Shown: positions 27,293-35,943 of the stretch, in pieces
Layout: each line of letters opens with the position of its first letter
How positions within the stretch are numbered: the first letter of the stretch is position 1
Source: Desulfuromonas sp.
GTDB lineage: Bacteria > Desulfobacterota > Desulfuromonadia > Desulfuromonadales > Geopsychrobacteraceae
Length of the DNA: 38,102 nucleotides
Assembly (NCBI GenBank): GCA_002868865.1
Contig: PKUC01000017.1
Coordinates: 1-38,102 of the forward strand
Reading direction: 5' to 3'
Notes under the pieces: generated by a model
The model's database searches: none
Told to the model about the DNA's origin: nothing
What the model saw: only the letters and a program-made list of their open reading frames with translations
Made by a program: the position numbers and the translations under genes

Positions 27293-28096
27293 TTACTGGG
27301 AGACCGGTTTGGAGTGACAGCGCCCACAATCCTTCAACGGAAACGCCACATTGCCGTGACAGGTTCCGCAGAACTTTCCGGCAAAGATATCCTGCATGCT
27401 GTATTTTGTCGCCCCCGCCTTCAACGCGAACACCTCGGGATGACAGAGATCACAGCTGTTCCAGACCGCGTGTTCCTTATGAGAAAAGACGATATCGGGC
27501 AGTCCGGTCAGTTTGGCGTCCACATTAACGATACCCTCCTCATGTTTCATCTTGGTTCGCTCGAAAGAAACACCTTCGATAAAATCTTTGGGATTCACCA
27601 GACCCTGACGGCTGGCCTTGGCCCAATCGATGCGGTTGCCGAAACGTCCTTCGGGCAGGCGCTCAGCCAGATCGTCAAAATCATCACGGACGTGATCATC
27701 CTGACCGATGGCAATCGCGGTATGGCAGCGCGAGCAGTTCTCTACCGTTCTGCCGAGAACATTTTTCTCCTCGCAAGCAAACGCTTCATGACCGTTGTGA
27801 CAAACGCCACAGTAACGACCGGCGCGGTTGTCTTTTTCGCGCACCTGCGTCTCCGACGCTTCCATGGCAAAACCGATATCGACGTGACACAAACGACAGG
27901 TGTGCTTTGAGCGATGGACCCAGTGCCTGAACACAACCGGCTCCAGATCGTTCTTACTGGAATAGTTGTCCATCACCGTGGTTCCATATTCGTGGGCGGG
28001 TAGACGCTTCCCCCAGGCCGTCGAAAAACAACAGAGCAACAGCAAAACCCCGATAAAAACACCACGCACCCAATCGACCTCACCATTCCATTTCAT
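27293..28096 (-). CDS. Hexaheme c-type cytochrome (c7-like), upstream paralogue
   Basis: The protein has 267 residues from the ATG at 28094-28096, which sits just after GGGGAG; an in-frame GTG two codons earlier is possible. A signal peptide (about 10-30) is followed by six CxxCH motifs: CRLCH, CGVCH, CSRCH, CDLCH, CGTCH and CGRCH. The layout parallels the next gene motif for motif, including FRHWVHR, FGNRIDWAKA and IVFSHKEH. The two arose by tandem duplication. Likely role: periplasmic electron transfer. Confidence 0.92.
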   Translation of the reverse strand: MKWNGEVDWVRGVFIGVLLLLCCFSTAWGKRLPAHEYGTTVMDNYSSKNDLEPVVFRHWVHRSKHTCRLCHVDIGFAMEASETQVREKDNRAGRYCGVCHNGHEAFACEEKNVLGRTVENCSRCHTAIAIGQDDHVRDDFDDLAERLPEGRFGNRIDWAKASRQGLVNPKDFIEGVSFERTKMKHEEGIVNVDAKLTGLPDIVFSHKEHAVWNSCDLCHPEVFALKAGATKYSMQDIFAGKFCGTCHGNVAFPLKDCGRCHSKPVSQ

Positions 28097-28279
28097 CAGC
28101 ACTCCCCTTTACCATATCCAGAAAAACACCCATAAAAACTTAATGTTCTATTCTATTACTTCTCTAAACAATGTCCAGTGCGAAATATCCCTGAACAATT
28201 CAGGATTCCATGAAGGCAAATAAGTGCATGAGGAGTCGACAAATAACGGGGGCAGTAAAAGGGAGTGGTTTTGATAAAC

Positions 28280-28314
28280 AAAGGGGCGATTGCCATAACG
28301 ACAATCGCCCCTTT
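28280..28314 (-). terminator. Terminator after the ferredoxin-like gene
   Basis: A 13-bp perfect stem pairs AAAGGGGCGATTG (280-292) with CAATCGCCCCTTT (302-314) around a 9-nt loop, 22 bases after the stop. The rest of the interval to the cytochrome gene (28103-28279) is AT-rich and should hold the cytochrome promoter. Confidence 0.8.
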
Positions 28315-28335
28315 AGATGGTGAGATCAATAAGAT

Positions 28336-29121
28336 TTACTTGATGTCGCCTTTAATGCCGACAGTAACTATTTCGAGAGGGACCTCGCGCTCACAGGCGG
28401 CAACCGCCTGACGGGCAATAGCGACGAGACCGGAGCAACAGGGCACCTCCATCACCGCAACGCTCAGCGAGCGGATCGTTCCATGCTGCAACATCTCTGT
28501 CAATTTCTGCAGGTAGGCCTGACCATCATCCAGTTTCGGGCAACCGATCAGCAGTGCCTTTCCTTTGAGCATATCCCTGTGAAAGTCAGCATAGGCGAAC
28601 GGCACACAATCAGCCGCGAGGAGCACATCAGCATCCTGCAGAAAAGGAGCCGTCGGCGGGACCAGATGCATCTGGACCGGCCACTGTCGCAGTTCTGTGG
28701 GGCGCTGTCCCGTCTGATCCGTCGGCGCTGCAGACGTGTCCGCAAAGTTCATCAGGCGAGCCGAGGGGCATCCGCCGCCATGTCCGTGTGCGTGGCCGCC
28801 AAAGTTTTGCACCTTGGCAGAAGGACAACCTCCGCCCTGATGCGGGACACCATGGTCGTGCGGCTGTGGATCACGTCCGATCTTCTTCAGCTGCTGGGTG
28901 ACGGCCTCTTCATCGAACTCATCCGCTTCACGGCGCTCAATCGTAATCGCACCGCGAGGACAGTCCCCGAGGCAGGCCCCAAGGCCGTCACAGAGGTTAT
29001 CGGCCACAAGGCGCGCCTTGCCGTCGATCAACTGAATTGCACCTTCGGCGCAGGCCGGCACACAGAGTCCGCAACCATCACACTTGTCTTCATCAATTTT
29101 GACCATTTCTCGTACTGCCAT
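28336..29121 (-). CDS. Ferredoxin-like Fe-S protein (FrdX-like)
   Basis: The protein has 261 residues. A first [4Fe-4S] motif is C14, C17, C20, C24. A second is C44, C50, C54 with Leu at the place of the usual second Cys, so that cluster may be incomplete or differently ligated. A His/Gly-rich middle holds two copies of GGGCPSA. The C-terminal domain (about 165-261) has conserved cysteines in ADCVPF, LIGCPKLDD and VPCCSGL. Such proteins accompany hybrid cluster protein (Hcp) genes in anaerobes, as I recall, but no hcp is present here. ATG after GGAG. A CRP/FNR-type palindrome lies about 90 bases upstream. Confidence 0.85.
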   Translation of the reverse strand: MAVREMVKIDEDKCDGCGLCVPACAEGAIQLIDGKARLVADNLCDGLGACLGDCPRGAITIERREADEFDEEAVTQQLKKIGRDPQPHDHGVPHQGGGCPSAKVQNFGGHAHGHGGGCPSARLMNFADTSAAPTDQTGQRPTELRQWPVQMHLVPPTAPFLQDADVLLAADCVPFAYADFHRDMLKGKALLIGCPKLDDGQAYLQKLTEMLQHGTIRSLSVAVMEVPCCSGLVAIARQAVAACEREVPLEIVTVGIKGDIK

Positions 29122-29210
29122 ATCGATCGCTCCATCTCTTTTAAGTGAAAGGATTTGAGTTGTGTTCCCTTTGTTGTGAATAAAAATAGCGCTTTTATCG
29201 CCAACCGTCC

Positions 29211-29224
29211 TTGACCCGCGTCAA
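29211..29224. promoter_or_regulatory. CRP/FNR-type palindromic operator
   Basis: TTGAC-CCGC-GTCAA is a perfect 5+4+5 palindrome of the form bound by CRP/FNR-family regulators (FNR, Dnr, HcpR). It lies between the divergent ferredoxin-like gene and hemL, closer to the former, at a distance compatible with activation. Confidence 0.55.
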
Positions 29225-29378
29225 AAAAAACATTTTCTCGTCGAAACTGCTCTCTTTGCAACCAAGACGCGCTTTTTTTTCTGCGCTCAAGGTGTTATTA
29301 CTTGGCGTGTGAATTTAATCTGCAGAGTCTTGAAATGTTCAGTCGATAATTCAACAGAGCTATAAAAAGGAGCATCAC

Positions 29379-30662
29379 ATGAACCGCCAGAAATCTGAAA
29401 CGCTTTTCAGCGCTGCAAAGCAAACCATCCCCGGGGGTGTCAACAGCCCGGTGCGGGCCTTTAAGTCGGTCGGCTGCAACCCTATTTTCATCAGCCGCGC
29501 CAACGGCGCCTACATCTATGACGCCGACGACAACCGGTATATCGACTATGTCGGTTCGTGGGGACCGATGATCCTCGGCCATTGCCACCCAAAGGTGGTC
29601 GAAGCCATCCAGCAGGCGGCCGCCAGTGGCGCATCCTTCGGCGCGCCCACCGAAAAAGAGATCAACCTCGCCGAGATGGTATGTGGCGCCTACCCGAACA
29701 TCGAAAAAGTCCGCATGGTTTCCTCCGGCACCGAAGCGACCATGAGCGCCATACGCCTGGCCCGTGGCTACACCGGCCGCGACAAGATCCTCAAATTCGA
29801 CGGCTGCTACCACGGTCATGCGGACAGCCTTCTGGTCAAAGCAGGCTCGGGGTTGGCAACCTTTGGCGTCCCCACATCTCCCGGCGTTCCGGCGGATTTT
29901 GCCAAGCACACCCTGACTGCCATCTACAACGACCTTGACGATGCCAAAGCGCTGGTGGCCGCTAACAAGGGGGAGATCGCCTGCATCATCTTAGAGCCGA
30001 TCGCCGGCAACATGGGCTGCGTTCCTCCGCGAGACGGCTTTCTGCAGGGATTACGTGCACTGTGCGACGCAGAAGGGATCGTGCTGATCATCGATGAGGT
30101 TATGACCGGATTCCGCGTCGCCTACGGCGGAGCGCAAGAACGCTTCAATGTACGCGGCGACCTGGTCTGCCTTGGCAAAATCATCGGTGGTGGTCTCCCC
30201 GTCGGCGCCTTTGGCGGCAAACGTGAGATCATGGAACACCTCTCCCCCGACGGCGGTGTCTATCAGGCCGGCACCCTGTCCGGCAACCCACTGGCGATGA
30301 GCGCCGGAATCGCCACCCTGAAACTGCTCAAAGAAGAAGGGTTTTACGACATTATCGAAGAGAAGAGCGCTTATCTGTGCAACGGACTGACTCAGGCAGC
30401 AACGGCCGCAGGAGTAGCGACCTCGCTGCAACGTGTCGGCGGCATGTTCTGCACCTACTTTCAGGCCGAAGAGGTCTTCAACTTCGCTGACGTTAAACCT
30501 GAGACACCTGAAATCTTCGGGAAATTCTTCCGCTCAATGCTCGATAGCGGCGTCAACCTGGCTCCCAGCCAGTACGAGGCCGGCTTCATGAGCGCTGCGC
30601 ACTCCACTGAAGATCTGGACAAAACCATCGACGCGGCCGCCAAGGCCTTTGCAACCCTGTAG
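29379..30662 (+). CDS. hemL: Glutamate-1-semialdehyde 2,1-aminomutase
   Basis: This PLP enzyme converts glutamate-1-semialdehyde to 5-aminolevulinate in the C5 heme pathway. Its 427 residues are the family length. It begins with the typical [15 protein letters not shown], contains [17 protein letters not shown], the [16 protein letters not shown] segment, the [10 protein letters not shown] motif, and the PLP lysine in [17 protein letters not shown] follows AAAAGGAG. It is a single-gene unit with its own terminator. Heme supply fits a cytochrome-rich host. Confidence 0.98.
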   Translation: MNRQKSETLFSAAKQTIPGGVNSPVRAFKSVGCNPIFISRANGAYIYDADDNRYIDYVGSWGPMILGHCHPKVVEAIQQAAASGASFGAPTEKEINLAEMVCGAYPNIEKVRMVSSGTEATMSAIRLARGYTGRDKILKFDGCYHGHADSLLVKAGSGLATFGVPTSPGVPADFAKHTLTAIYNDLDDAKALVAANKGEIACIILEPIAGNMGCVPPRDGFLQGLRALCDAEGIVLIIDEVMTGFRVAYGGAQERFNVRGDLVCLGKIIGGGLPVGAFGGKREIMEHLSPDGGVYQAGTLSGNPLAMSAGIATLKLLKEEGFYDIIEEKSAYLCNGLTQAATAAGVATSLQRVGGMFCTYFQAEEVFNFADVKPETPEIFGKFFRSMLDSGVNLAPSQYEAGFMSAAHSTEDLDKTIDAAAKAFATL

Positions 30663-30682
30663 TCCGTAAGCACTTTTCTCCA

Positions 30683-30726
30683 TAAAAAAAAAACGCCGGG
30701 CGCAACATTGTGCCCGGCGTTTTTTT
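30683..30726. terminator. Bidirectional terminator between hemL and the SulP gene
   Basis: ACGCCGGGC and GCCCGGCGT form a 9-bp stem with further inner pairing, flanked by a long A-run and a T-run. It serves both convergent genes. Confidence 0.92.
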
Positions 30727-30752
30727 ATACCGATTTCTCCTATGCTTCCCTC

Positions 30753-32279
30753 TCAGGCCAGCTTATCGGTAGCGACCCGGTAGCGCGGATCCTCAAGATT
30801 CACCTCGATCATACTCCCGGCATTGTCGAGAAGAGTGCGACACTCCTCGCTCAGTCCTTTCAGACGCAGCTTCTTGCCCTGGTTAAGATACCGCTCGGTC
30901 AAGCTGCTGATCGCTTCCAGCCCCGAATGGTCGCAGACCCGCGACGCGCTGAAATCGATCACCACCTGATCGGGATCTTCATGAGGGGTGAACTGGTCGT
31001 AAAAGCTTCGGATCGAGCCGAAAAACAGCTGACCGCTCAATCGATACACCTTTATCCCCTGTTCATCGATGCTGCTTTCGGAATTGACCCGTTTGGCGCT
31101 CTCCCAGGCAAACACCAGTGCCGAAACCACCACGCCGACGGCAACCGCAATCGCCAGGTCAGAGACAACGGTCACCCCGGAGACCAGAATCAACACCAGC
31201 GCATCGCTACGAGGGATTTTGTTCAGGATACGGAAGCTCGACCAAGCGAAGGTCCCGATAACGACCATGAACATGACGCCGACAAGGGCAGCCAGCGGTA
31301 TCATCTCGATCAAGCTTGACGCAAGAACAATGAAGGCCAGTAATGAGAGCGCAGCCGTGATTCCGGAGAGCCGGCCGCGACCACCGGAGCTGATATTAAT
31401 CATGCTCTGGCCGATCATCGCACAACCTCCCATCCCACCGAAAAACCCGGTCACAACGTTGGCGACGCCCTGACCGATGCATTCCTTGTTACCTCGCCCG
31501 CGGGTTTCGGTCAGCTCATCGACCAGGGTCATGGTCATCAGCGATTCAATCAGACCGATCGCCGCGAGAATCACCGAGTAGGGCAGTATGACCATGATGT
31601 TCTCTAGGGTCAGCGGCACCATCGGGACATGAAAACTGGGCAGCCCACCGGCGACAGAGGCCAGATCACCGACCATTCGGGTATCGAGATTCAAACCGTG
31701 AGCAATGGCCGTCACCACGACAATAGCGGCCAGAGAGGACGGGATAGCACGGGTCAGTTTCGGCAAAATATGGATAATCGCCATGGTCAGCACGACAAGA
31801 CCGAGCATCAGGTAGAGCTGAGGCCCCTGCAGCCACTGCATGACACCCGCGTCATCGGCCATTTTAAACTGGCCCAACTGCGCGAGAAAGATCACAATCG
31901 CCAGCCCGTTGACAAACCCGAGCATGACCGGGTGCGGAATGAGACGAACAAACTTCCCCAAACGGAGCACTCCGGCACCGATCTGAATAATCCCCATCAA
32001 TACCACGGCGGCAAACAGATACTCGACACCATGATCAGAAACCAGGTCGACCATGACAACGGCCAGCGCACCGGTCGCACCTGAAATCATACCCGGACGA
32101 CCGCCACCCACGGCGGTGATCAGTCCCACCAGAAACGCAGCATAGAGACCCACCAGCGGGTCGACACCGGCTACGAAGGAAAACGCCACCGCTTCGGGCA
32201 CCAAGGCCAGCGCAACGGTTAACCCGGAAAGCAGATCATCTTTATAACTGGCTGATTTTCTGACGATAAATTCAAACAT
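30753..32279 (-). CDS. SulP-family anion transporter with STAS domain
   Basis: This 508-residue inner-membrane transporter of the SLC26/SulP family has about 10-14 membrane segments. The family start is present (DLLSGLTVALALVPEAVAFSFVAGVDPLVGLYAAF), with GMISGATGALAVV and the GGMGGCAMIGQSMINISSGGRGRLSG loop in part. The C-terminal STAS domain (about 410-500) contains VVIDFSASRVCDHSGLEAI. Substrates in the family include sulfate, bicarbonate and dicarboxylates; which one applies here is unknown. The 5' leader contains a large inverted repeat that covers the ribosome-binding site. Confidence 0.94.
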   Translation of the reverse strand: MFEFIVRKSASYKDDLLSGLTVALALVPEAVAFSFVAGVDPLVGLYAAFLVGLITAVGGGRPGMISGATGALAVVMVDLVSDHGVEYLFAAVVLMGIIQIGAGVLRLGKFVRLIPHPVMLGFVNGLAIVIFLAQLGQFKMADDAGVMQWLQGPQLYLMLGLVVLTMAIIHILPKLTRAIPSSLAAIVVVTAIAHGLNLDTRMVGDLASVAGGLPSFHVPMVPLTLENIMVILPYSVILAAIGLIESLMTMTLVDELTETRGRGNKECIGQGVANVVTGFFGGMGGCAMIGQSMINISSGGRGRLSGITAALSLLAFIVLASSLIEMIPLAALVGVMFMVVIGTFAWSSFRILNKIPRSDALVLILVSGVTVVSDLAIAVAVGVVVSALVFAWESAKRVNSESSIDEQGIKVYRLSGQLFFGSIRSFYDQFTPHEDPDQVVIDFSASRVCDHSGLEAISSLTERYLNQGKKLRLKGLSEECRTLLDNAGSMIEVNLEDPRYRVATDKLA

Positions 32280-32282
32280 AAA

Positions 32283-32342
32283 ACCCCTTAAACGACTGTC
32301 TCTGAAACGGCAAAAGACGCCGACTATAGTCGTTTAAGGGGT
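32283..32342 (-). promoter_or_regulatory. Inverted repeat in the SulP leader that buries the ribosome-binding site
   Basis: ACCCCTTAAACGACT (32283-32297) and AGTCGTTTAAGGGGT (32328-32342) are perfect 15-bp complements separated by 30 nt. On the minus strand the 3' arm contains AAGGGG, the likely Shine-Dalgarno, a few bases before the ATG at 32279. A perfect 12-bp palindrome (CGACTATAGTCG, 32321-32332) overlaps the 5' arm and offers a competing fold. Confidence 0.6.
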
Positions 32343-32457
32343 CGCTGACAAGGACTAACTGCTCAAATGGGGAAATCACACAGAGACTGCGATGAGAGAA
32401 TCGTCGGATGCTGATCGATAACGACACAAAAGGGGCGCTGCTTACGTCAAACAACCC

Positions 32458-32724
32458 TTACTGTTTTTTGGCGTGCTGATCCAAATTGTCTGACAACATC
32501 TTTGCATACTGATCGACAAACCAGTCCAATGCCTTCTGCTTATCAGCCGCTAAATCCTTAGTCCCAAGGGCCGCTTCGTGGGCACTGAATCGCGCAGCAG
32601 CATAACGCAAAGCGGCGCCAACGCGACCGACGCCCTGTTCTTCTTTCTGCACAATCTGATTAGCAATCACAATAAATCGGTCCGCAATATCAAACAGTTC
32701 TAGCTCTTCATTTTTTTTCGTCAT
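32458..32724 (-). CDS. DUF3144-like small protein
   Basis: This is an 88-residue soluble helical protein (LFDIADRFIVIANQIVQ, GAALRYAAARFSAHEA, FVDQYAKMLSDNLDQH). It matches the DUF3144 family of short proteobacterial proteins with unknown role. The ATG follows GGAG at 7 nt. It is a stand-alone gene. The 220 bases upstream (32725-32944) show no gene. Confidence 0.8.
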   Translation of the reverse strand: MTKKNEELELFDIADRFIVIANQIVQKEEQGVGRVGAALRYAAARFSAHEAALGTKDLAADKQKALDWFVDQYAKMLSDNLDQHAKKQ

Positions 32725-32944
32725 TATTGACTCCGTTTGGGGATTTGTTGGTTGGGGGACGATAACAGAAGGTACCAGCGCTCAGTTTCACAGTTTTCGG
32801 CGTAGGAGTCCATCTTCAATACCGTGCGTCTGCAATTTCGCTGTCAGAAAACCAGCTGATCCATGGCACCTCAAAAACAGATGTGACGGCCTCATTTTCT
32901 TGTCAAATCACGATACCCAGCTTACGCCATCACGTAGCGGACAG

Positions 32945-34078
32945 CTATCGTTGCTCATCGGTCGGACGGTTATTGTCACCAGCGGCATGTGACTGATCGA
33001 CCTCTTTTGGGTCAAAGATATCGGCATCAAGTCCCATGGCGTCGGCACGTTTTTTCCAGTATTTTCGTGCCAGTGCGCGCATATCCTCAACATCGTCCGT
33101 TTCGTCCACAATTTCCATACCCATGAGCGTCTCGATTAAATCCTCCAATGTCACGAGCCCCTCCGTCCCACCATGCTCGTTGACGACGATAGCAATATGC
33201 TGACGCTCTTTAAGAAACCTCTCCAACAGCGCAGTCAGCGATATCGACTTCGGAACAACAAGGATTTTCCGCTTAAAGGTATTGAGCCTTTCATCGCCGC
33301 GCTTCTGCGCCGCATGAATAAGAATATCCTCTTTCAGGACAAAGCCGGTTATGTCATCAAAATTCTTGGTATAGAGCGGCAGACGAGAAAAAGGAGCCCG
33401 GGTCACGTGCTGCAAAGAATCATCAATTTTCATATCTTCGGACAACGCGGAGATCACCGTACGCGGCGTCATAATATCGTCCACCTCAAGCGACTCAAAC
33501 CGAAAGAGGTTGCGGAGAATCTTTGATTCTTTGTCGCGAATATGCCCCGTCTCTACACCGACCTGGGCCATGGCGATAAATTCGTCCCGGCTGAAAATAT
33601 GAACCGCTTTTCCGTGAGAAATCACCCTGGTCAGCCTCTCCGAAATCCACACAATGGGATAAAGGACCACGATCAGAGTGCTTACAAAGTACGAAACGGG
33701 GCCTACGAGAACCGACCAGTAGACGGCACCTAACGTTTTGGGAACAATTTCAGAGAGAAAAAGGATTAAAAGCGTCATAACAGCCGAAAAAAGACCAAAC
33801 CATGCGCTTCCGAACACAACTGTCGCTTTGGCACCGGCACCGATCGCCCCGACCGTGTGCGCAATCGTGTTGAGTGTCAAAATGGCCGCAAGCGACCGGT
33901 CCACATTCTCCTGCCGCAGTCGCTTCAACAGCTCCGCATGCCGAGGCCGCCGCTCTTTCTGCCCTTCGACATACGAAGGCGTAATGCTCAACAGCACCGA
34001 TTCGGCCACCGAACAGAGAAAAGAAAAGACCAGTGCCAGCAGCACATAAACGATCAACAGCAGACTATCAGCGCTCAT
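32945..34078 (-). CDS. DUF21/CNNM membrane protein with CBS pair (hemolysin/CorB-like)
   Basis: The protein has 377 residues. The N-terminal DUF21 (CNNM) domain has three or four membrane segments (about 5-30, 60-85, 95-120, 125-150), including FLSEIVPKTLGA. The cytoplasmic part carries two CBS motifs (about 200-330: VDDIMTPRTVISAL, HIAIVVNEHGGTEGLVTLEDLIETLMG). It lacks the usual C-terminal CorC_HlyC domain. Relatives take part in Mg2+ or Na+ transport. It is a single gene. Confidence 0.9.
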   Translation of the reverse strand: MSADSLLLIVYVLLALVFSFLCSVAESVLLSITPSYVEGQKERRPRHAELLKRLRQENVDRSLAAILTLNTIAHTVGAIGAGAKATVVFGSAWFGLFSAVMTLLILFLSEIVPKTLGAVYWSVLVGPVSYFVSTLIVVLYPIVWISERLTRVISHGKAVHIFSRDEFIAMAQVGVETGHIRDKESKILRNLFRFESLEVDDIMTPRTVISALSEDMKIDDSLQHVTRAPFSRLPLYTKNFDDITGFVLKEDILIHAAQKRGDERLNTFKRKILVVPKSISLTALLERFLKERQHIAIVVNEHGGTEGLVTLEDLIETLMGMEIVDETDDVEDMRALARKYWKKRADAMGLDADIFDPKEVDQSHAAGDNNRPTDEQR

Positions 34079-34207
34079 GTATTCAATATTTCTTTCGTGA
34101 AAGTACGTTTTTCTTGAGGCAACTACAGAGAAAACCTTGAACGAACCGCCCCCACTGCAACGAGACCAGGCAAGACAAGGTCCCTGTCGCGTGGAACGGC
34201 TGGCCCT

Positions 34208-35089
34208 CTAATTGTGATTCGTTTCTGACTCTATGACGGTAAGAGCTTTTTCCAACAGCACATTAAATTTTTCGGGCCGTTCCAGCATTGGAAAGTGTCC
34301 TGTTTCATCAATATAAATGAGTTGATAGTTTTTTATATACCTTTTGTTTTCTTCAGGAGCTGTCGGCCATAATCTGGCGTTTATGGAGACCACAGGTACG
34401 GCAATGTCTTTAAAGACAAAAGCCGCCTCACCGCTTACGTACTGTCCCAGATAGTTGCGAAAGGCACTTAACGCAACGTCCTTAGGAGCCGATGACATAT
34501 CTTCTTTCACCCAATTGATCAACTGTGGATCGGAGCCCTTCGGAAACATCGACACCACAAAATCCTGCACGGCACTTTTAAAATCGGTCTGAAAGGATGT
34601 AACTATGTCGTCGATGACACGTTGAGGCGTACGCTTCGCGACATTCTGCAGAGTATCAATCCCGACAATGCCAACGACTTTTTCTGGCATTAGTCTGGCC
34701 GCTTCGGCAATGACGCCGCCGCCCATTGAATGGCCGATCAAAATCGCCCTATCGATGTCTTCGTTGTCCATAATGGCTTTCACATCGTTCGCGAAAGACA
34801 GCATTGAAAATTCGGCCCTCCCCGATGAAGAATGTCCATGGCCAGCCAGATCAACAGTGACGACCCGGTAGTCATTTGCAAATGCGGGAATTTGTTTTTG
34901 CCAGTAGCGTCCGTCACAACTCCAGCCGTGGATAAAAACAAGCGTGGTCTCTCCCCTGCCGACAACATCATAAGCGATGCGCTCAGCATCGAAGGATACG
35001 GCGACATCATGCCTGAGGGAAGGTTGGTTGGTCGAACATCCCACGAACAGGAGAAAGGAAATCAATACAAATAACATCTGATTTTTCAT
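34208..35089 (-). CDS. Alpha/beta-hydrolase lipoprotein
   Basis: The protein has 293 residues with a lipoprotein signal (LLFVGC, lipidated Cys about 18). The alpha/beta-hydrolase fold has the oxyanion HGWSCDG region, nucleophile Ser in GHSMGGG, and His in DETGHFPMLERP. The substrate is unknown; an esterase or lactonase role is plausible. It lies at the inner end of the cassette array but I find no convincing attC after its stop, so it is probably chromosomal or an old cassette that lost its site. Confidence 0.85.
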   Translation of the reverse strand: MKNQMLFVLISFLLFVGCSTNQPSLRHDVAVSFDAERIAYDVVGRGETTLVFIHGWSCDGRYWQKQIPAFANDYRVVTVDLAGHGHSSSGRAEFSMLSFANDVKAIMDNEDIDRAILIGHSMGGGVIAEAARLMPEKVVGIVGIDTLQNVAKRTPQRVIDDIVTSFQTDFKSAVQDFVVSMFPKGSDPQLINWVKEDMSSAPKDVALSAFRNYLGQYVSGEAAFVFKDIAVPVVSINARLWPTAPEENKRYIKNYQLIYIDETGHFPMLERPEKFNVLLEKALTVIESETNHN

Positions 35090-35150
35090 GCGTACCTCTG
35101 AGAGTCTGACGGCACCAACCTTAATCCCACCTGTGCCCGCATTTTTTTAC

Positions 35151-35269
35151 ATTTGTGGCGTTTTGCAAAAACCGACAACGATGCGAACTTGCGTGAAACA
35201 CCGCAATTTAAGATTTTGTTTTTCAACTTTGCACAGACGTAGTTTCCGTCCGGTTGAGGTGTTATATGC
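35151..35269 (-). repeat. attC-like site A (after the DJ-1 cassette)
   Basis: On the minus strand the R'' side is GCATATAACA, overlapping the TAA stop of the DJ-1 gene. L'' CAACCGGAC matches L' GTCGGTTTTTG. The central part shares the TTAAATTGCGGTG...TTCGC block with sites B and D. The R' core GTT is lost (GCC instead), so the site may be inactive. Confidence 0.6.
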
Positions 35270-35846
35270 GCCTGTACTCCATGTACTCTGCTGTTTGGTT
35301 GGCTGACGCCTTGCCGTAAAGTAATTCTATGACATGCAGACTCATATCAATTCCAGCGCTAATACCACCTGAAGTGATTATTTGGCCGTTGTCTACGAAA
35401 CGCTCGTCCTTAATTATTTCAGTGTCTGGGGCAAGTTCTTGCAGTTCACTGAAAACCTCATGATGTGTTGTTGCCTTTAGTCCGTTGAGCAGGGCTGCCT
35501 TTGCGAGGACCAGGGCCCCTGTGCACACGGAGAGAACGTTTTCGGCGGTTTGTGCCGAAGCGCTTACCCACGAAATGACATTGTCTTGTTTTAGAACTGA
35601 TCTGGTGCCCGAACCACCTGGAATGATAAGGATATCTGGAGTTGGAGCATCTTTGATCGAATAGTCAGGATTTACGGAAAGTCCGTTTCTGGCAATGACG
35701 GGTTTGTTTTCTCTGGCAACGGAATAAACGTCCATCAGCGAATAGTCCGCAAGTTCGTTAGTTACTGAGAAAACCTCGAAGGGGCCAGCAAAATCCAAAA
35801 CCTCTACATCATCAAATAGAAGGATGGCAATGTTCTTTTTGGTCAT
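35262..35846 (-). CDS. DJ-1/PfpI-family protein
   Basis: The protein has 194 residues of the DJ-1/PfpI superfamily. The N-terminal FDDVEVLDFAGPFEVFS matches the isonitrile-hydratase/AraC-N-like branch. The nucleophile-elbow cysteine lies in LSVCTGALVLA, and the acidic partner could be in the N-terminal motif. Possible roles are a hydratase, glyoxalase or stress protein; none can be chosen from sequence. It is a single-gene cassette; the stop codon TAA lies inside attC site A. Confidence 0.85.
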   Translation of the reverse strand: MTKKNIAILLFDDVEVLDFAGPFEVFSVTNELADYSLMDVYSVARENKPVIARNGLSVNPDYSIKDAPTPDILIIPGGSGTRSVLKQDNVISWVSASAQTAENVLSVCTGALVLAKAALLNGLKATTHHEVFSELQELAPDTEIIKDERFVDNGQIITSGGISAGIDMSLHVIELLYGKASANQTAEYMEYRRI

Positions 35847-35862
35847 TTAATGCCCTTTTTTT

Positions 35863-35943
35863 GGCATATGGCGGTTTGTGATAACCGGCGGCGACACGAA
35901 ATTTTGGCCACCACCGCAATTTAAGATTTTTTTCAGTTGCTAC
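35863..35943 (-). repeat. attC-like site B (after the LysE cassette)
   Basis: On the minus strand GTAGCAAC (R''-like) begins inside the last codons of the LysE gene. The shared block TTAAATTGCGGTGG and GTCGCCGCCGGTTATC follows, ending in ACCGCCATATGCC in place of a GTTRRRY core. It is shorter than site D and degenerate at both ends. Confidence 0.5.

Noticed and set aside
34079-34207. A possible attC after the alpha/beta-hydrolase gene
   Set aside because: A TGTAGTTGCC and weak inverted repeats are present, but no R'' side or pairing L''/L' could be found.
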